Origin: Actinomycetota bacterium
GTDB lineage: Bacteria; Actinomycetota; Acidimicrobiia; Acidimicrobiales; Ilumatobacteraceae
Reading direction: 5' to 3'
Assembly: GCA_016871395.1 (NCBI GenBank)
Contig: VFYV01000007.1
Coordinates: 24,443-88,442 of the forward strand
Length of the DNA stretch: 64,000 bases
In this document: piece by piece, positions 7,601 through 17,302 of the stretch
Layout: every line of letters starts with the position of its first letter
How positions within the stretch are numbered: the first letter of the stretch is position 1
Made by a program: the position numbers and the translations under genes
Notes under the pieces: generated by a model
Database searches by the model: none
What the model was told of the DNA's origin: nothing
What the model saw: only the letters and a program-made list of their open reading frames with translations

Positions 7601-8496
7601 GACGACAGATAGGTCTCGGCGAATCCCTGGATGAATTCCGATGAGGCCGGGTGCGGGGCCGATGGCCCGGCGATGGCTACGTGCGTAGTCCCGATGGCGG
7701 CGATGCGCCCGAGCAGATCACGGTGGCGCTCGACGTCGCGACCCAGATCATGGATGGAATGATCGGTGTAAGGAATCATGATCGACAAGGTGTCGTAACG
7801 CTCGCCGGCCAGGTCGCGCAATTCCCCGAGTCTTTCGGCCACTTGTTCGGGTGTTCGGAGAACGGGTGAGCGGACAGTCGGTGAGATGGGGGCATCGCTC
7901 ACGAGGGGCATCCACCCCTGACCGCTGGCGGCGATGCGTCGGAGGGTGAGAGTCGAGTTCCCTCCGATCCAAATGGGAATCGGTTGTTGTACCGGTCGCG
8001 GACGACCGATGACGCCCCGGCAGTCGAAGTGTTTGCCAGCGAAGTCGAAGGGCTCGCCCGACCAGTGCATCGGCATGACCGCCAAAGCCTCGTCGAAGAT
8101 TTCGTTGCGCTCGTCGAAGTCCACACCGACGGCGAAGTACTCGGCTTTCAGGTATCCGGTTCCGACGCCGAGCACGAAGCGTCCGTTCGACAGTTTGTCG
8201 ACGGTGGCGGCGGCCTTGGCCGTGATCATCGGGTTTCGGTACGGAAGCACCGCAATGTAGGTGATGAGTTGCAGACGTTCGGTCACCGCACCGACGTGGG
8301 CGAGCGCGACGAACGGGTCGAGGCTCTGGTGACCACCGGCCGTGAGCCACTTGGCCGAGGGTGCGGGATGTTCGGTGAACGCGAACGCGTGCCAGCCCGC
8401 CGACTCGGCTCGCATCGCGAGTTCGCCGACGTTTCCGGCGTCGAGCATGTCGCCGTCGAGACCATGGAAGTCGGGGTATTGGAAGACGAATTGCAC
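7597..8496 (-). CDS. LLM class (luciferase-like, probably F420-dependent) oxidoreductase
   Basis: A 299-residue TIM-barrel flavin/F420 oxidoreductase of the luciferase-like family. HAFAFTEHPAPS, RLQLITYIAVLPYRNP, GRFVLGVGTGYLKAEY and PIWIGGNS are the family blocks, and they resemble the F420-dependent group common in actinobacteria; the cofactor is inferred. I chose the GTG at 8496 because GAGGAGG lies five bases before it and the first strand QFVFQYPDFHG then follows at once. The frame stays open 52 codons upstream, but that stretch has no homology-like content. Confidence 0.85.
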   Translation of the reverse strand: MQFVFQYPDFHGLDGDMLDAGNVGELAMRAESAGWHAFAFTEHPAPSAKWLTAGGHQSLDPFVALAHVGAVTERLQLITYIAVLPYRNPMITAKAAATVDKLSNGRFVLGVGTGYLKAEYFAVGVDFDERNEIFDEALAVMPMHWSGEPFDFAGKHFDCRGVIGRPRPVQQPIPIWIGGNSTLTLRRIAASGQGWMPLVSDAPISPTVRSPVLRTPEQVAERLGELRDLAGERYDTLSIMIPYTDHSIHDLGRDVERHRDLLGRIAAIGTTHVAIAGPSAPHPASSEFIQGFAETYLSS

Positions 8497-8577
8497 GGTC
8501 ACCTCCTCGGGCACGAACGATGTGGACGACAACGAGACCCTATCCAGTCGCCGACTCGTCGCCCAGCGGACCGTCGG

Positions 8578-8589
8578 TAGGCTCCACCC
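8578..8589 (+). promoter_or_regulatory. Leaderless promoter -10 box of tsaE
   Basis: TAGGCT (8578-8583), six bases, then the GTG start of tsaE. This is probably the promoter for the whole tsaE-tsaB-rimI-tsaD-dusB-maf run, whose genes overlap or nearly touch. Confidence 0.5.
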
Positions 8590-9087
8590 GTGATCTCGCT
8601 CCATTGTTCCACGATCGCCGACACGCACGGTGTCGCCTCGTCGCTGGCGCAATTGATGCGCACGGGCGACGTGGTCATCCTGACGGGCGACATGGGTTCA
8701 GGCAAGACGGCTTTCGCCCAAGGATTCGCCGACGCGCTCGGCGTCGATGAGCCGGTCACCAGTCCGACGTTCACTCTGGTGCACTCCTACGACACGGGCC
8801 GCGTGAATCTTCACCACGCCGACCTTTACCGCCTGGATCGTATGAGCGAAGTGGCCGACCTGGCCCTGACCGAACTCGTCGAGGGAGACGGCATCTTGTT
8901 GGTCGAGTGGGGCGATCCGGCGGCACCGCTGCTGGGCGATCATCTCGAGGTGTGTTTGCGCCACGATGACGACGATGACGACGCCCGTTTCGTCTCGGTT
9001 CGTGGTGTCGGTCGCACGTGGGCCGCTCGGTGGGAACGCGTGGAGGCCGCCATGGCGCCGTGGCGAACGGGTGACGACTCGTGTTGA
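8590..9087 (+). CDS. tsaE: tRNA threonylcarbamoyladenosine biosynthesis ATPase TsaE
   Basis: P-loop ATPase that energises the TsaB-TsaD complex making t6A at position 37 of ANN-decoding tRNAs. Walker A is GDMGSGKT, followed by SPTFTLVHSY and HHADLYRL, both family hallmarks, and LLVEWGD near the Walker B position. Length 165 is typical. The start is GTG, and the gene overlaps tsaB by seven bases. Confidence 0.93.
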   Translation: MISLHCSTIADTHGVASSLAQLMRTGDVVILTGDMGSGKTAFAQGFADALGVDEPVTSPTFTLVHSYDTGRVNLHHADLYRLDRMSEVADLALTELVEGDGILLVEWGDPAAPLLGDHLEVCLRHDDDDDDARFVSVRGVGRTWAARWERVEAAMAPWRTGDDSC

Positions 9088-9788
9088 TCCTCGGTATCGA
9101 GACCGCCACCGAACGGGTGAGCGTGGCCATCGGTGGACACGAGGGCGTGCTCGGCATGTTCGAGGTGACGCGCGGTCGTCGTCATGCCGAGACTCTGACA
9201 CCGGCCATCGACTTCGTGTGCCGGCAATCCGACGTCACCCTGGACGAGATCTCGGTGGTGGCCGTCGACATCGGTCCGGGTCTGTTCACCGGTATGCGCG
9301 TGGGCTTGGCCTCGGCCAAGGCCATCGCGCAGGCGTTGCGGGTTCCGATGATCGCCATCTCCAGCCTCGATTTGCTGGCGTATCCGTTGCGACGCACCGA
9401 CAAGGTGATCGCTGCGGTGATCGACGCGCGAAAGGGCGAGATCTTCTACGCGCTGTACCGCCAGGTTCCCGGGGGTATCCAACGCGTCAGCGAACCAACT
9501 ACCGGACGCGTGGACGATCTCGTTGCGGATTTGTTGGCGCGGGGCCAAGAAGCGGTGTGCGTGGGTGATGGCGCCATGCGTTACCACGAGGAGATCGCGA
9601 CCCTGCACCGCGTGGAGATCGCCGAGCAGTATTTCGCCTACCCCAGTTCGGCGCAGTTGGTGCTCTTGGCCCACGCCAAGGCCCTACGCGAGGAGTGGGT
9701 GAACCCCTGGGCCATCGAAGCGTTGTATCTGCGCAAGCCCGATGCCGAAATCAACTGGCCAACACGCACCGACGGGACCCGGTCGTGA
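9081..9788 (+). CDS. tsaB: tRNA threonylcarbamoyladenosine biosynthesis protein TsaB
   Basis: Non-catalytic ASKHA-fold partner of TsaD in t6A synthesis. ILGIETATERVSVAI at the N-terminus and the signature GPGLFTGMRVGLASAKAIA (family GPGSFTGLRIG) are clear. Length is 235. The GTG start overlaps tsaE, and the 3' end overlaps rimI as GTGA. It lacks the metal-binding histidines of TsaD, as expected for TsaB. Confidence 0.92.
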   Translation: MLILGIETATERVSVAIGGHEGVLGMFEVTRGRRHAETLTPAIDFVCRQSDVTLDEISVVAVDIGPGLFTGMRVGLASAKAIAQALRVPMIAISSLDLLAYPLRRTDKVIAAVIDARKGEIFYALYRQVPGGIQRVSEPTTGRVDDLVADLLARGQEAVCVGDGAMRYHEEIATLHRVEIAEQYFAYPSSAQLVLLAHAKALREEWVNPWAIEALYLRKPDAEINWPTRTDGTRS

Positions 9789-10330
9789 GCATCGTGTCGC
9801 GGCTGTTGACCCCGCCGGGGGAGCCCGTGGAGTCGTTGAGGATCGTGCCGATGCGACGACGACACGTGCGGTCGATTCTGGCCATCGAGGAGCGCCTCTA
9901 CCCGAAACCGTGGACCGCCGGGGTGTTCAACAGCGAGATCGATCTGGTCCGACGGGGGGAGCGTCATTACGTGGTCGGGATGCTGGGGTCCGAGTTGGTG
10001 GCGTACGGCGGTTTGATGTTCGCGGCAGGAGAGGCTCACGTCACCAACATCGCGGTGGCTCCCGAACTGCAGCGTCGGGGATACGCGAGACGACTCTTGT
10101 TGCGGTTGGTGAACGTCGCCGTCGACCGAGGTTCGACCGCCCTCACTCTCGAGGTGCGCGTCAGCAACACCGCGGCGCAAGCGATGTACCGGCAGTTTGG
10201 TTTCGCTCCCGCGGGTGTCCGACAGCGTTACTACGAGAACACCGAGGACGCGCTCGTGATGTGGGCCCACGACATCGATTCGCCGGAGTATCGCGCTCGT
10301 TTGGACACGATCGCCAAAGGGGCGCCATGA
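9785..10330 (+). CDS. rimI: Ribosomal protein S18-alanine N-acetyltransferase-like GNAT
   Basis: GNAT acetyltransferase of 181 residues located, as in many bacteria, between tsaB and tsaD. It has the RimI-like pattern IAVAPELQRRGYARRLL (acetyl-CoA pyrophosphate loop), ALTLEVRVSNTAAQAMY and FGFAPAGVRQRYY. It is predicted to acetylate the N-terminus of S18 or other proteins; substrate specificity is not provable from sequence. GTG at 9785 was chosen because it gives a GTGA overlap with tsaB; the frame opens earlier, but that part is antisense-like to tsaB. Confidence 0.85.
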   Translation: MSIVSRLLTPPGEPVESLRIVPMRRRHVRSILAIEERLYPKPWTAGVFNSEIDLVRRGERHYVVGMLGSELVAYGGLMFAAGEAHVTNIAVAPELQRRGYARRLLLRLVNVAVDRGSTALTLEVRVSNTAAQAMYRQFGFAPAGVRQRYYENTEDALVMWAHDIDSPEYRARLDTIAKGAP

Positions 10331-11373
10331 GCGGTGGTAAACACCTGCGCCCCATCGACGCGTCCACCGTCGTGTTGGCCATCGAGACCAGCTGCGACGA
10401 GACTGCGGCGTCGTTGGTGATGGGAGGAGTCGACGTCCTCTCGAGTGTGGTCAGTTCGCAGATCGATCTTCACGCGCAATACGGCGGGGTCGTTCCGGAG
10501 ATCGCTGGTCGGGCGCACCTGGACCTGTTGAATCCGGTGGTGGCACGCGCCATCGTGGAGTCGGGAGTCCACGAGACGCGTATCGACGCGGTCGCCGCCA
10601 CGCATGGCCCCGGTCTCATCGGTGCCCTTTTGGTCGGTGTGTCGGCGGCCAAGTCGTGGGCACTCACCTGGGACGTTCCGTACATCGGTGTGAATCACCT
10701 CGAGGCCCACCTCTACGCGGGCTTGCTGGAGAAACCCGAATTGGAGCTGCCTTTGGTGGTGTTGCTCGTCTCGGGCGGTCACACGATGCTGATCGAGATG
10801 CGCGACCACGGCCAGTACCGTCTGCTCGGTCGCACCATCGATGACGCCGCCGGTGAGGCCTTCGACAAGGTGGCTCGATTCCTCGGATTGGGCTACCCCG
10901 GAGGTCCGGCCGTCGAGGCCATCGCCCGCGAGGGTGACGCCAACGCTGTCGACTTCCCGCGCGCCATGCGCAATGACGGTCTCGATTTCAGTTTCAGCGG
11001 CCTGAAGACGTCGGTCATCAACTTCGTGCGCAAGAACCCCTCGGTGCGCAACGCCGACGTGGCCGCCTCGTTCCAAATCGCCGTGGTCGACGTGTTGGTG
11101 CACAAAGCTCGGGTGGCGGCCGAGCAGGTGGGCGCCAAGGGCGTGGTTCTCGGCGGGGGAGTCGCCGCCAACTCGTTGTTGCGCCAGCGTTTCGCCGCGA
11201 TGTGCGCCGAGGACGGACGCGATTGTCTGGTACCGAGTCCGGCGATGTGCACCGACAATGCCGCCATGATCGGTGCGGCCGCATGGCACCGCTTGCGCAG
11301 TGACGGGCCGACCACCCTCGACACCGGCGCTTTTCCCAACCTGCGCCTGCCTCTGATGGAGGGCTCGTGGTGA
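10327..11373 (+). CDS. tsaD: tRNA N6-adenosine threonylcarbamoyltransferase TsaD
   Basis: Catalytic subunit transferring threonylcarbamoyl to A37 of tRNA. AIETSCDETAASLV opens the ASKHA fold. VNHLEAHLYA provides the two iron-binding histidines (HxxxH), followed by SGGHTML, DDAAGEAFDKVARFLGLGYPG and CTDNAAMIGAAA. Length 348 is normal. The start is the ATG at 10327, overlapping rimI as ATGA; a longer open frame upstream is the shadow of rimI. Confidence 0.95.
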   Translation: MSGGKHLRPIDASTVVLAIETSCDETAASLVMGGVDVLSSVVSSQIDLHAQYGGVVPEIAGRAHLDLLNPVVARAIVESGVHETRIDAVAATHGPGLIGALLVGVSAAKSWALTWDVPYIGVNHLEAHLYAGLLEKPELELPLVVLLVSGGHTMLIEMRDHGQYRLLGRTIDDAAGEAFDKVARFLGLGYPGGPAVEAIAREGDANAVDFPRAMRNDGLDFSFSGLKTSVINFVRKNPSVRNADVAASFQIAVVDVLVHKARVAAEQVGAKGVVLGGGVAANSLLRQRFAAMCAEDGRDCLVPSPAMCTDNAAMIGAAAWHRLRSDGPTTLDTGAFPNLRLPLMEGSW

Positions 11374-12530
11374 CGTCGGTGTTACGCATCGGTCCGTTGG
11401 AACTGCCGTCACCGGTGGTGCTGGCGCCCATGGCCGGCGTCACCAACGCGCCGTTCCGCTCGTTGTGTCGGGAGTTCGCCCCGGGGCTGTTGTACGTGAA
11501 CGAGATGGTGATGGCCACGGCGTTGGTGCACGGCAGCACCAAGACCGAACGCATGGTCACCTTCGCCCCCGGCGAGTCACCGCGCAGCCTTCAGTTGTAC
11601 GGAAGCGACCCGCACATGTTGAGCGAGGCCATCAAGCGACTCGCTGGTGCCGGCGCGGTCGACCACATCGACATGAACTTCGGTTGCCCCGTGGCCAAGG
11701 TCACCCGCAAGGGTGGTGGTGCCGCGGTACCGGCCAAGCCCAATCTGTTGCGGGCCATCATGACCGCGGCGGTCGAGGCGGCGGCCCCGTACGCCATTCC
11801 GGTCACGGCCAAGTTCCGCAAGGGAATCGACGACGATCTCCTCACCTACCTCGACACCGGTCGTATCGCGATGGACAGCGGTATCGCCGCCGTGGCCCTG
11901 CACGCGCGGACCGCCGAGCAGCACTACAGCGGTGAAGCCGACTGGGACGCCATCGCCGCGTTGAAACAGGTCGTGTCCTCCATCCCCGTTCTCGGCAACG
12001 GTGACATCTGGACCGCCGAGGACGCCTTGCGCATGGTGGAACACTCCGGCTGCGACGGGGTGGTGGTGGGTCGTGGTTGCCTCGGGCGCCCGTGGCTGTT
12101 CGGCGACCTGGTGGATGCCTTCTCCGGTCGCGAGGTAGCGCCTCCCCGGTGTCTCGGTTTCGTCGTCGACGTGATGAGGCGACACGTGCGCGCCCTCGAC
12201 TCTCACTTCGGTGACGATGCGTCCGGAAGCGCGCGTGGGGTGCGCGACTTCCGCAAGCACGTGTCGTGGTATCTCACCGGCTTCCCGGTGGGCGGCGGTA
12301 TTCGCCACCGCCTGGCGACCACGTCCACCGTCGACGACGTGGATCGTTTGCTCGACGAGATGCTCGACGCTCACGGGCCCGAACTCGCCGTGGTCGACGG
12401 TGGTGAACGTATCCGACGCGGAAAAACGAGCGGACCCATTCGCGTGGCTCTGCCCGATGGTTATCTCGATCATCTCGACGACATGACCGTTCCCGGCGAC
12501 GACGACGTCATGGCGTTGTCCGGGGGCTGA
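11367..12530 (+). CDS. dusB: tRNA-dihydrouridine synthase, DusB family
   Basis: FMN-dependent reduction of uridine to dihydrouridine in tRNA. LAPMAGVTNAPFR, MNFGCPVAKVTRKGGGAA, TAKFRKGID, ALHARTAEQHYSG and VVVGRGCLGRPWLF are the DusB/NifR3 blocks that bind FMN and the uridine. Length 387 is typical. The start is GTG at 11367 or the GTG three bases later; both overlap the tsaD stop. Inclusion in the t6A operon groups tRNA-modifying enzymes together. Confidence 0.92.
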   Translation: MVTSVLRIGPLELPSPVVLAPMAGVTNAPFRSLCREFAPGLLYVNEMVMATALVHGSTKTERMVTFAPGESPRSLQLYGSDPHMLSEAIKRLAGAGAVDHIDMNFGCPVAKVTRKGGGAAVPAKPNLLRAIMTAAVEAAAPYAIPVTAKFRKGIDDDLLTYLDTGRIAMDSGIAAVALHARTAEQHYSGEADWDAIAALKQVVSSIPVLGNGDIWTAEDALRMVEHSGCDGVVVGRGCLGRPWLFGDLVDAFSGREVAPPRCLGFVVDVMRRHVRALDSHFGDDASGSARGVRDFRKHVSWYLTGFPVGGGIRHRLATTSTVDDVDRLLDEMLDAHGPELAVVDGGERIRRGKTSGPIRVALPDGYLDHLDDMTVPGDDDVMALSGG

Positions 12531-12534
12531 CGAC

Positions 12535-13146
12535 ATGGCAACGAAGTCGGTGGTGTTGGCTTCGGGTTCTCCGCGACGCTTGGAGTTGTTGCGGGCGATC
12601 GGTGTGGAGCCACGCGTCGTGTCACCCGACATCGACGAGTCGGTACTTCCCAACGAAGCGCCGGTGGACTACGTGCGACGACTGGCGTCAGCCAAACTCG
12701 ACTCGGTGATGCGCGAAGTGGGTGCGATGTCGGTGGGTGCGGTCGTGATCGCGGCCGACACCACGGTCGAGGTCGATGGTGAGATCCTGGGCAAGCCCGG
12801 CGATGACGCCGAGGCTTTGGCCATGTTGTTGCGTCTGCGCGGACGCGAGCACCGGGTGCACACCGGATTCGCTCTGGCGGTGGCTGGTCCTGGTTGTCGT
12901 GGTGTCGACTGGGAGGGACACGTGGAGGTGGTCACGAGCACGGTGGTGTTCCACGACGTGCCCATCGTGGACTTGATCGCCTACGTGGACTCCGCCGAGC
13001 CCCGCGACAAAGCGGGGGCCTACGCCATTCAGGGTCGGGCTGCTGGTTTCGTGGCACGGCTCGACGGCGATGTCGACGCCGTGATCGGCCTACCGGTCGG
13101 CCGGGTCTGCGCCGTGGCCGCGTCGCTGGGATCCCCGCTGATCTGA
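12535..13146 (+). CDS. maf: Maf-like nucleoside triphosphate pyrophosphatase
   Basis: House-cleaning NTP pyrophosphatase acting on modified or canonical nucleotides (dTTP/UTP or 7-methyl-GTP classes). LASGSPRRLELLRAIG is the N-terminal phosphate-binding motif, IAADTTVEVDGEILGKP carries the catalytic Asp, and DKAGAYAIQG closes the active site. Length 203. It follows dusB after four bases and ends just before the groES regulatory region. Confidence 0.92.
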   Translation: MATKSVVLASGSPRRLELLRAIGVEPRVVSPDIDESVLPNEAPVDYVRRLASAKLDSVMREVGAMSVGAVVIAADTTVEVDGEILGKPGDDAEALAMLLRLRGREHRVHTGFALAVAGPGCRGVDWEGHVEVVTSTVVFHDVPIVDLIAYVDSAEPRDKAGAYAIQGRAAGFVARLDGDVDAVIGLPVGRVCAVAASLGSPLI

Positions 13147-13197
13147 CCCCGAGCGAGAAAGCCGAGGTGAACGGGGGTAAGCGCTCGTGGTTCGCAG

Positions 13198-13227
13198 TTG
13201 CTAATGCCCAAGGAGCACCCCTATCCT
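13198..13227 (+). promoter_or_regulatory. Probable groES promoter
   Basis: TTGCTA (13198-13203) and TATCCT (13222-13227) are separated by 18 bases and end directly at the CIRCE element. The layout places the transcription start inside the operator. Confidence 0.45.
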
Positions 13228-13253
13228 TGGCACTCGCCTGCCGAGAGTGCTAA
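13227..13253 (+). promoter_or_regulatory. CIRCE element (HrcA operator)
   Basis: TTGGCACTC, nine bases, then GAGTGCTAA. The consensus is TTAGCACTC-N9-GAGTGCTAA, so only one base differs. It lies 58 bases before groES. HrcA bound here would repress groES-groEL until heat or misfolded protein titrates GroEL. The hrcA gene is outside the window. Confidence 0.93.
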
Positions 13254-13311
13254 CGCCCTTCGGTGGCCATCTTGACCAGTCAACACACACGCCAATGAAA
13301 GGCCCGACACC

Positions 13312-13605
13312 ATGAACCTGAAGCCACTCGACGACCGAATTGTGGTCCGGCCCAACGCCGCCGAGGAGCGCACCGCCTCCGGCCTCGTGATCCCCGACAC
13401 CGCCAAGGAAAAGCCCCAACAGGGTGAGGTTTTGGCGGTCGGTCCTGGTCGCTGGAGCGACGATGAGGGCAAGCACTTCGCTCTCGACGTGAAGGTCGGC
13501 GACACCGTCCTCTACAGCAAGTACGGCGGCACCGAGATCACCGCGAGTGGCGAGGATCTTCTCATCCTCTCGAGCCGCGACGTTCTTGCCATCGTGGTCA
13601 AGTGA
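13312..13605 (+). CDS. groES: Co-chaperonin GroES
   Basis: A 97-residue lid protein of the GroEL chamber. It opens [13 protein letters not shown] and has [20 protein letters not shown], the mobile loop that contacts GroEL, then [14 protein letters not shown]. An AATGAAAGG-type ribosome site precedes the ATG. It is followed after 11 bases by groEL and controlled by the CIRCE element. Confidence 0.97.
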   Translation: MNLKPLDDRIVVRPNAAEERTASGLVIPDTAKEKPQQGEVLAVGPGRWSDDEGKHFALDVKVGDTVLYSKYGGTEITASGEDLLILSSRDVLAIVVK

Positions 13606-13613
13606 GGAACTGA

Positions 13614-15263
<1,650 letters not shown>

Positions 15264-15296
15264 CGAGTGAGGTGAACCACTCTTCCCACGAGTGAT

Positions 15297-15334
15297 CGAA
15301 GGCTCCGGGGTTCGACCCCGGGGCCTTCGCTTTT
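15297..15334 (+). terminator. Rho-independent terminator after groEL
   Basis: CGAAGGC-T-CCGGGG, loop TTCGA, CCCCGG-G-GCCTTCG (15297-15329), then CTTTT. The stem has 13 pairs plus one T-G wobble. It ends the groES-groEL transcript. Confidence 0.85.
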
Positions 15335-15373
15335 GGGGACCCGGGTGCTCGGTGGGCGCGGTGCGACGCTCGT

Positions 15374-15386
15374 TAGTGTTCGCATC
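15374..15386 (+). promoter_or_regulatory. Leaderless promoter -10 box of the small membrane protein gene
   Basis: TAGTGT (15374-15379), seven bases, ATG at 15387. There is no ribosome site. It follows the groEL terminator directly. Confidence 0.45.
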
Positions 15387-15863
15387 ATGGTGGCCGTGGG
15401 AAAACGCGCGTTCTGGTTGCATCAAGCCGCCGAGTACGTGGTGGGTGGTGCGTTGGTGGCCAGTGGGCTGCAGAGCCTCGACTCGGTGGTGCCCACGACG
15501 GTGGGGGCACTGATCGTCGTCAACGCCGCGGTGGCCGATGCGCCCTTGGCGGCGTTTCGCAAGGTGGGCCGACGCGCGCACCGGGTTTTGGACTACATAC
15601 TCGTCGTCATCGCGATGGTGGCCTGTGTCTTACCGGGGCTGGAGACCAACGCCCGACTCGTTCAGATCCTCGTGGTGATGGTGTTCGTCGTGGTGGTGGC
15701 CCGCACCGACTACAGCCCACCTGCCTCGAGGGGCGTCACCAAGTTGTCGCAACGACCCGCGGGCCGCGCCGACGAGTTCGGGCGACTGGCTGGACGCGCC
15801 GCGGGCACGTTGGCCGGCCGGGTGCGCGCTCGAATGGAAAAGTTCGACGACGATTCCGCCTGA
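15387..15863 (+). CDS. Hypothetical membrane protein
   Basis: A 158-residue protein of unknown function. Hydrophobic segments lie at roughly residues 12-32, 38-54, 66-85 and 91-107, suggesting three or four transmembrane helices. The last 45 residues are a basic, arginine-rich cytoplasmic tail (GRAAGTLAGRVRARMEKF). The ATG at 15387 fits the leaderless promoter. An earlier in-frame start at 15333 would run into the groEL terminator and is unlikely. Confidence 0.65.
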   Translation: MVAVGKRAFWLHQAAEYVVGGALVASGLQSLDSVVPTTVGALIVVNAAVADAPLAAFRKVGRRAHRVLDYILVVIAMVACVLPGLETNARLVQILVVMVFVVVVARTDYSPPASRGVTKLSQRPAGRADEFGRLAGRAAGTLAGRVRARMEKFDDDSA

Positions 15864-15884
15864 GCCACCTCGTCATCACACTCG

Positions 15885-15896
15885 TAGACTGCGGGC
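15885..15896 (+). promoter_or_regulatory. Leaderless promoter -10 box of the 59-residue gene
   Basis: TAGACT (15885-15890), six bases, ATG at 15897. It supports the short gene as real. Confidence 0.5.
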
Positions 15897-16076
15897 ATGG
15901 CATCCGACTTCGAACGACCAGCACCCGACTTGGCCAAGATCATCGCGGCCTGGGAGGAGTGGGAGCGTGGTGAGCAGACTCCGGGCAAGGTGCTGACCTC
16001 CATGAAAACCGCCGGATTGGCCGAGGTGTTCCAGCAACTGCAGGCGACGGGCTGGAAGCCCGCCCCGGTCGCCTGA
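15897..16076 (+). CDS. Small conserved-looking actinobacterial protein (59 aa)
   Basis: A short frame of 59 codons plus stop. It begins MASDFERPAPDLAKIIAAWE and continues EWERGEQTPGKVLTSMKTAG, ending QATGWKPAPVA. It is amphipathic and probably helical, with no signal or membrane segment. I recall similar short proteins with an EEWERGE core in other actinobacteria, but no function is known. The TAGACT box six bases before the ATG and the normal coding character argue for a real gene. Confidence 0.65.
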   Translation: MASDFERPAPDLAKIIAAWEEWERGEQTPGKVLTSMKTAGLAEVFQQLQATGWKPAPVA

Positions 16077-16108
16077 TCCGACGTCGTCATCGTGGTGCGT
16101 CGATCATC

Positions 16109-16798
16109 GTGACTGCGCGTCGTCCGGGCGGATCACAAATGATCCCCACCGCGCCGGCTTCCCGCCCCGCGGGTGATCCGCTGTGGCGTGATCATCACGC
16201 CGACTTTTCGTTGACGTCGGTGCTTCAGGCGTTGCGAGCCGGCACGACGTCGAGCGAGCCGCCGCGGGCCGATGAGAGGGTGGCGGCGGTGCTCGTGTTG
16301 CTCATCGAGTCCGATGCCGGTGCCGAGATTCTACTGACGCGACGCTCGTCGAACCTCTCCAACCATCGCGGCGAGATCAGCTTTCCCGGTGGTCGGGTGG
16401 ACGCCGGTGAAAGCATCATCGCGGCCGCGCAACGTGAGACCCACGAGGAGGTGGGCGTGCGTCCCGACGTGATGGAGGTGCACGGCACGTTGTCGCCACT
16501 GTCGACGTTCGTGAGTCGCAGCTACATCGTGCCGGTGGTGGCCACGGCGACCGAACGACCGCCGTTGGTCATCAGCAACGACGAGGTGGAGCGCGCCTTC
16601 TGGGTACCGTTACGCGAGCTGGTGCGACCCGACACGTTCTCGTGGGAATGGTGGTCGGTGCGGGCCGCCGACGGTGAACGCCCCATGTTCTTTTTCCATC
16701 TCGACGACGAGACGGTGTGGGGAGCGACGGCGCGCATCCTGCACGAGTTGCTGTGTCGGGTCCACGGCGTAAATCACTTGGATCTGCCCAACTGGTAG
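16109..16798 (+). CDS. NUDIX hydrolase, probable CoA pyrophosphatase
   Basis: A 229-residue Nudix enzyme predicted to cleave CoA or acyl-CoA into phosphopantetheine and 3',5'-ADP. The Nudix box GGRVDAGESIIAAAQRETHE continues EVGV and fits GX5EX7REUXEEXGU. It is preceded by LLTRRSSNLSNHRGEISFP, the extra motif of the CoA-pyrophosphatase branch. The start is uncertain: GTG at 16109 (used here) or ATG at 16139. Confidence 0.87.
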   Translation: MTARRPGGSQMIPTAPASRPAGDPLWRDHHADFSLTSVLQALRAGTTSSEPPRADERVAAVLVLLIESDAGAEILLTRRSSNLSNHRGEISFPGGRVDAGESIIAAAQRETHEEVGVRPDVMEVHGTLSPLSTFVSRSYIVPVVATATERPPLVISNDEVERAFWVPLRELVRPDTFSWEWWSVRAADGERPMFFFHLDDETVWGATARILHELLCRVHGVNHLDLPNW

Positions 16799-16812
16799 GG
16801 CATCATTCACCC

Positions 16813-17292
16813 GTGGTGGTGCTGCGCGAGACTTTTCGGGGCTCCGACGTTGACTGGATCACCGAGGCGTGTCAGGACGTCGACATTCAGAGGTGGACCT
16901 TGTTGCCCCGTCCGTACACGCGCGAACACGCGGTGTTCTTCGTGGAGCATCCGGAACTGGAGAGACAGCGTGGGGTGATCGAACACGAAGGCCGAGCGGT
17001 GGGGGTCATCGGAGTGCACACCGTGAACGAGAACGGGGACGCCGAAATCGGCTATTGGATGGCACCGTGGGGCCGGGGTCGTCGGGTGATGACGGCGGCG
17101 GTGACGCGGGTGGCCGAATTACTCGTCGCCGACACGGCCGTTCGTGCGCTCACCGCGCGCATCGCCGTGGCCAACACCGCGTCGCGTCGAGTGGTGGAGG
17201 GCGCGGGTTTCGTGGAGGCTGAGCGCATCGAGCAGGGGTGTCGCGACGGCGACGAACCGACCGATGCGATCGTCTACCGACGAATCCTCTGA
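16813..17292 (+). CDS. GNAT family N-acetyltransferase
   Basis: A 159-residue RimJ/RimL-type acetyltransferase. WITEACQDVDIQRWTLLPRP is the typical N-terminal block of this branch, followed by EIGYWMAPWGRGRRVMTAAV (acetyl-CoA loop) and ARIAVANTASRRVVEGAGF. The substrate is unknown. Three consecutive GTG codons at 16813-16821 are possible starts, 14 bases after the Nudix stop. It is convergent with the phospholipase gene. Confidence 0.82.
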   Translation: MVVLRETFRGSDVDWITEACQDVDIQRWTLLPRPYTREHAVFFVEHPELERQRGVIEHEGRAVGVIGVHTVNENGDAEIGYWMAPWGRGRRVMTAAVTRVAELLVADTAVRALTARIAVANTASRRVVEGAGFVEAERIEQGCRDGDEPTDAIVYRRIL

Positions 17293-17302
17293 GCGTCGCG
17301 GG

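Noticed and set aside
9742..10326. 195-residue N-terminal extension of TsaD
   Set aside because: This frame is the shadow of rimI. TsaD begins at the ATG overlapping the rimI stop, with the family motif following at residue 19.
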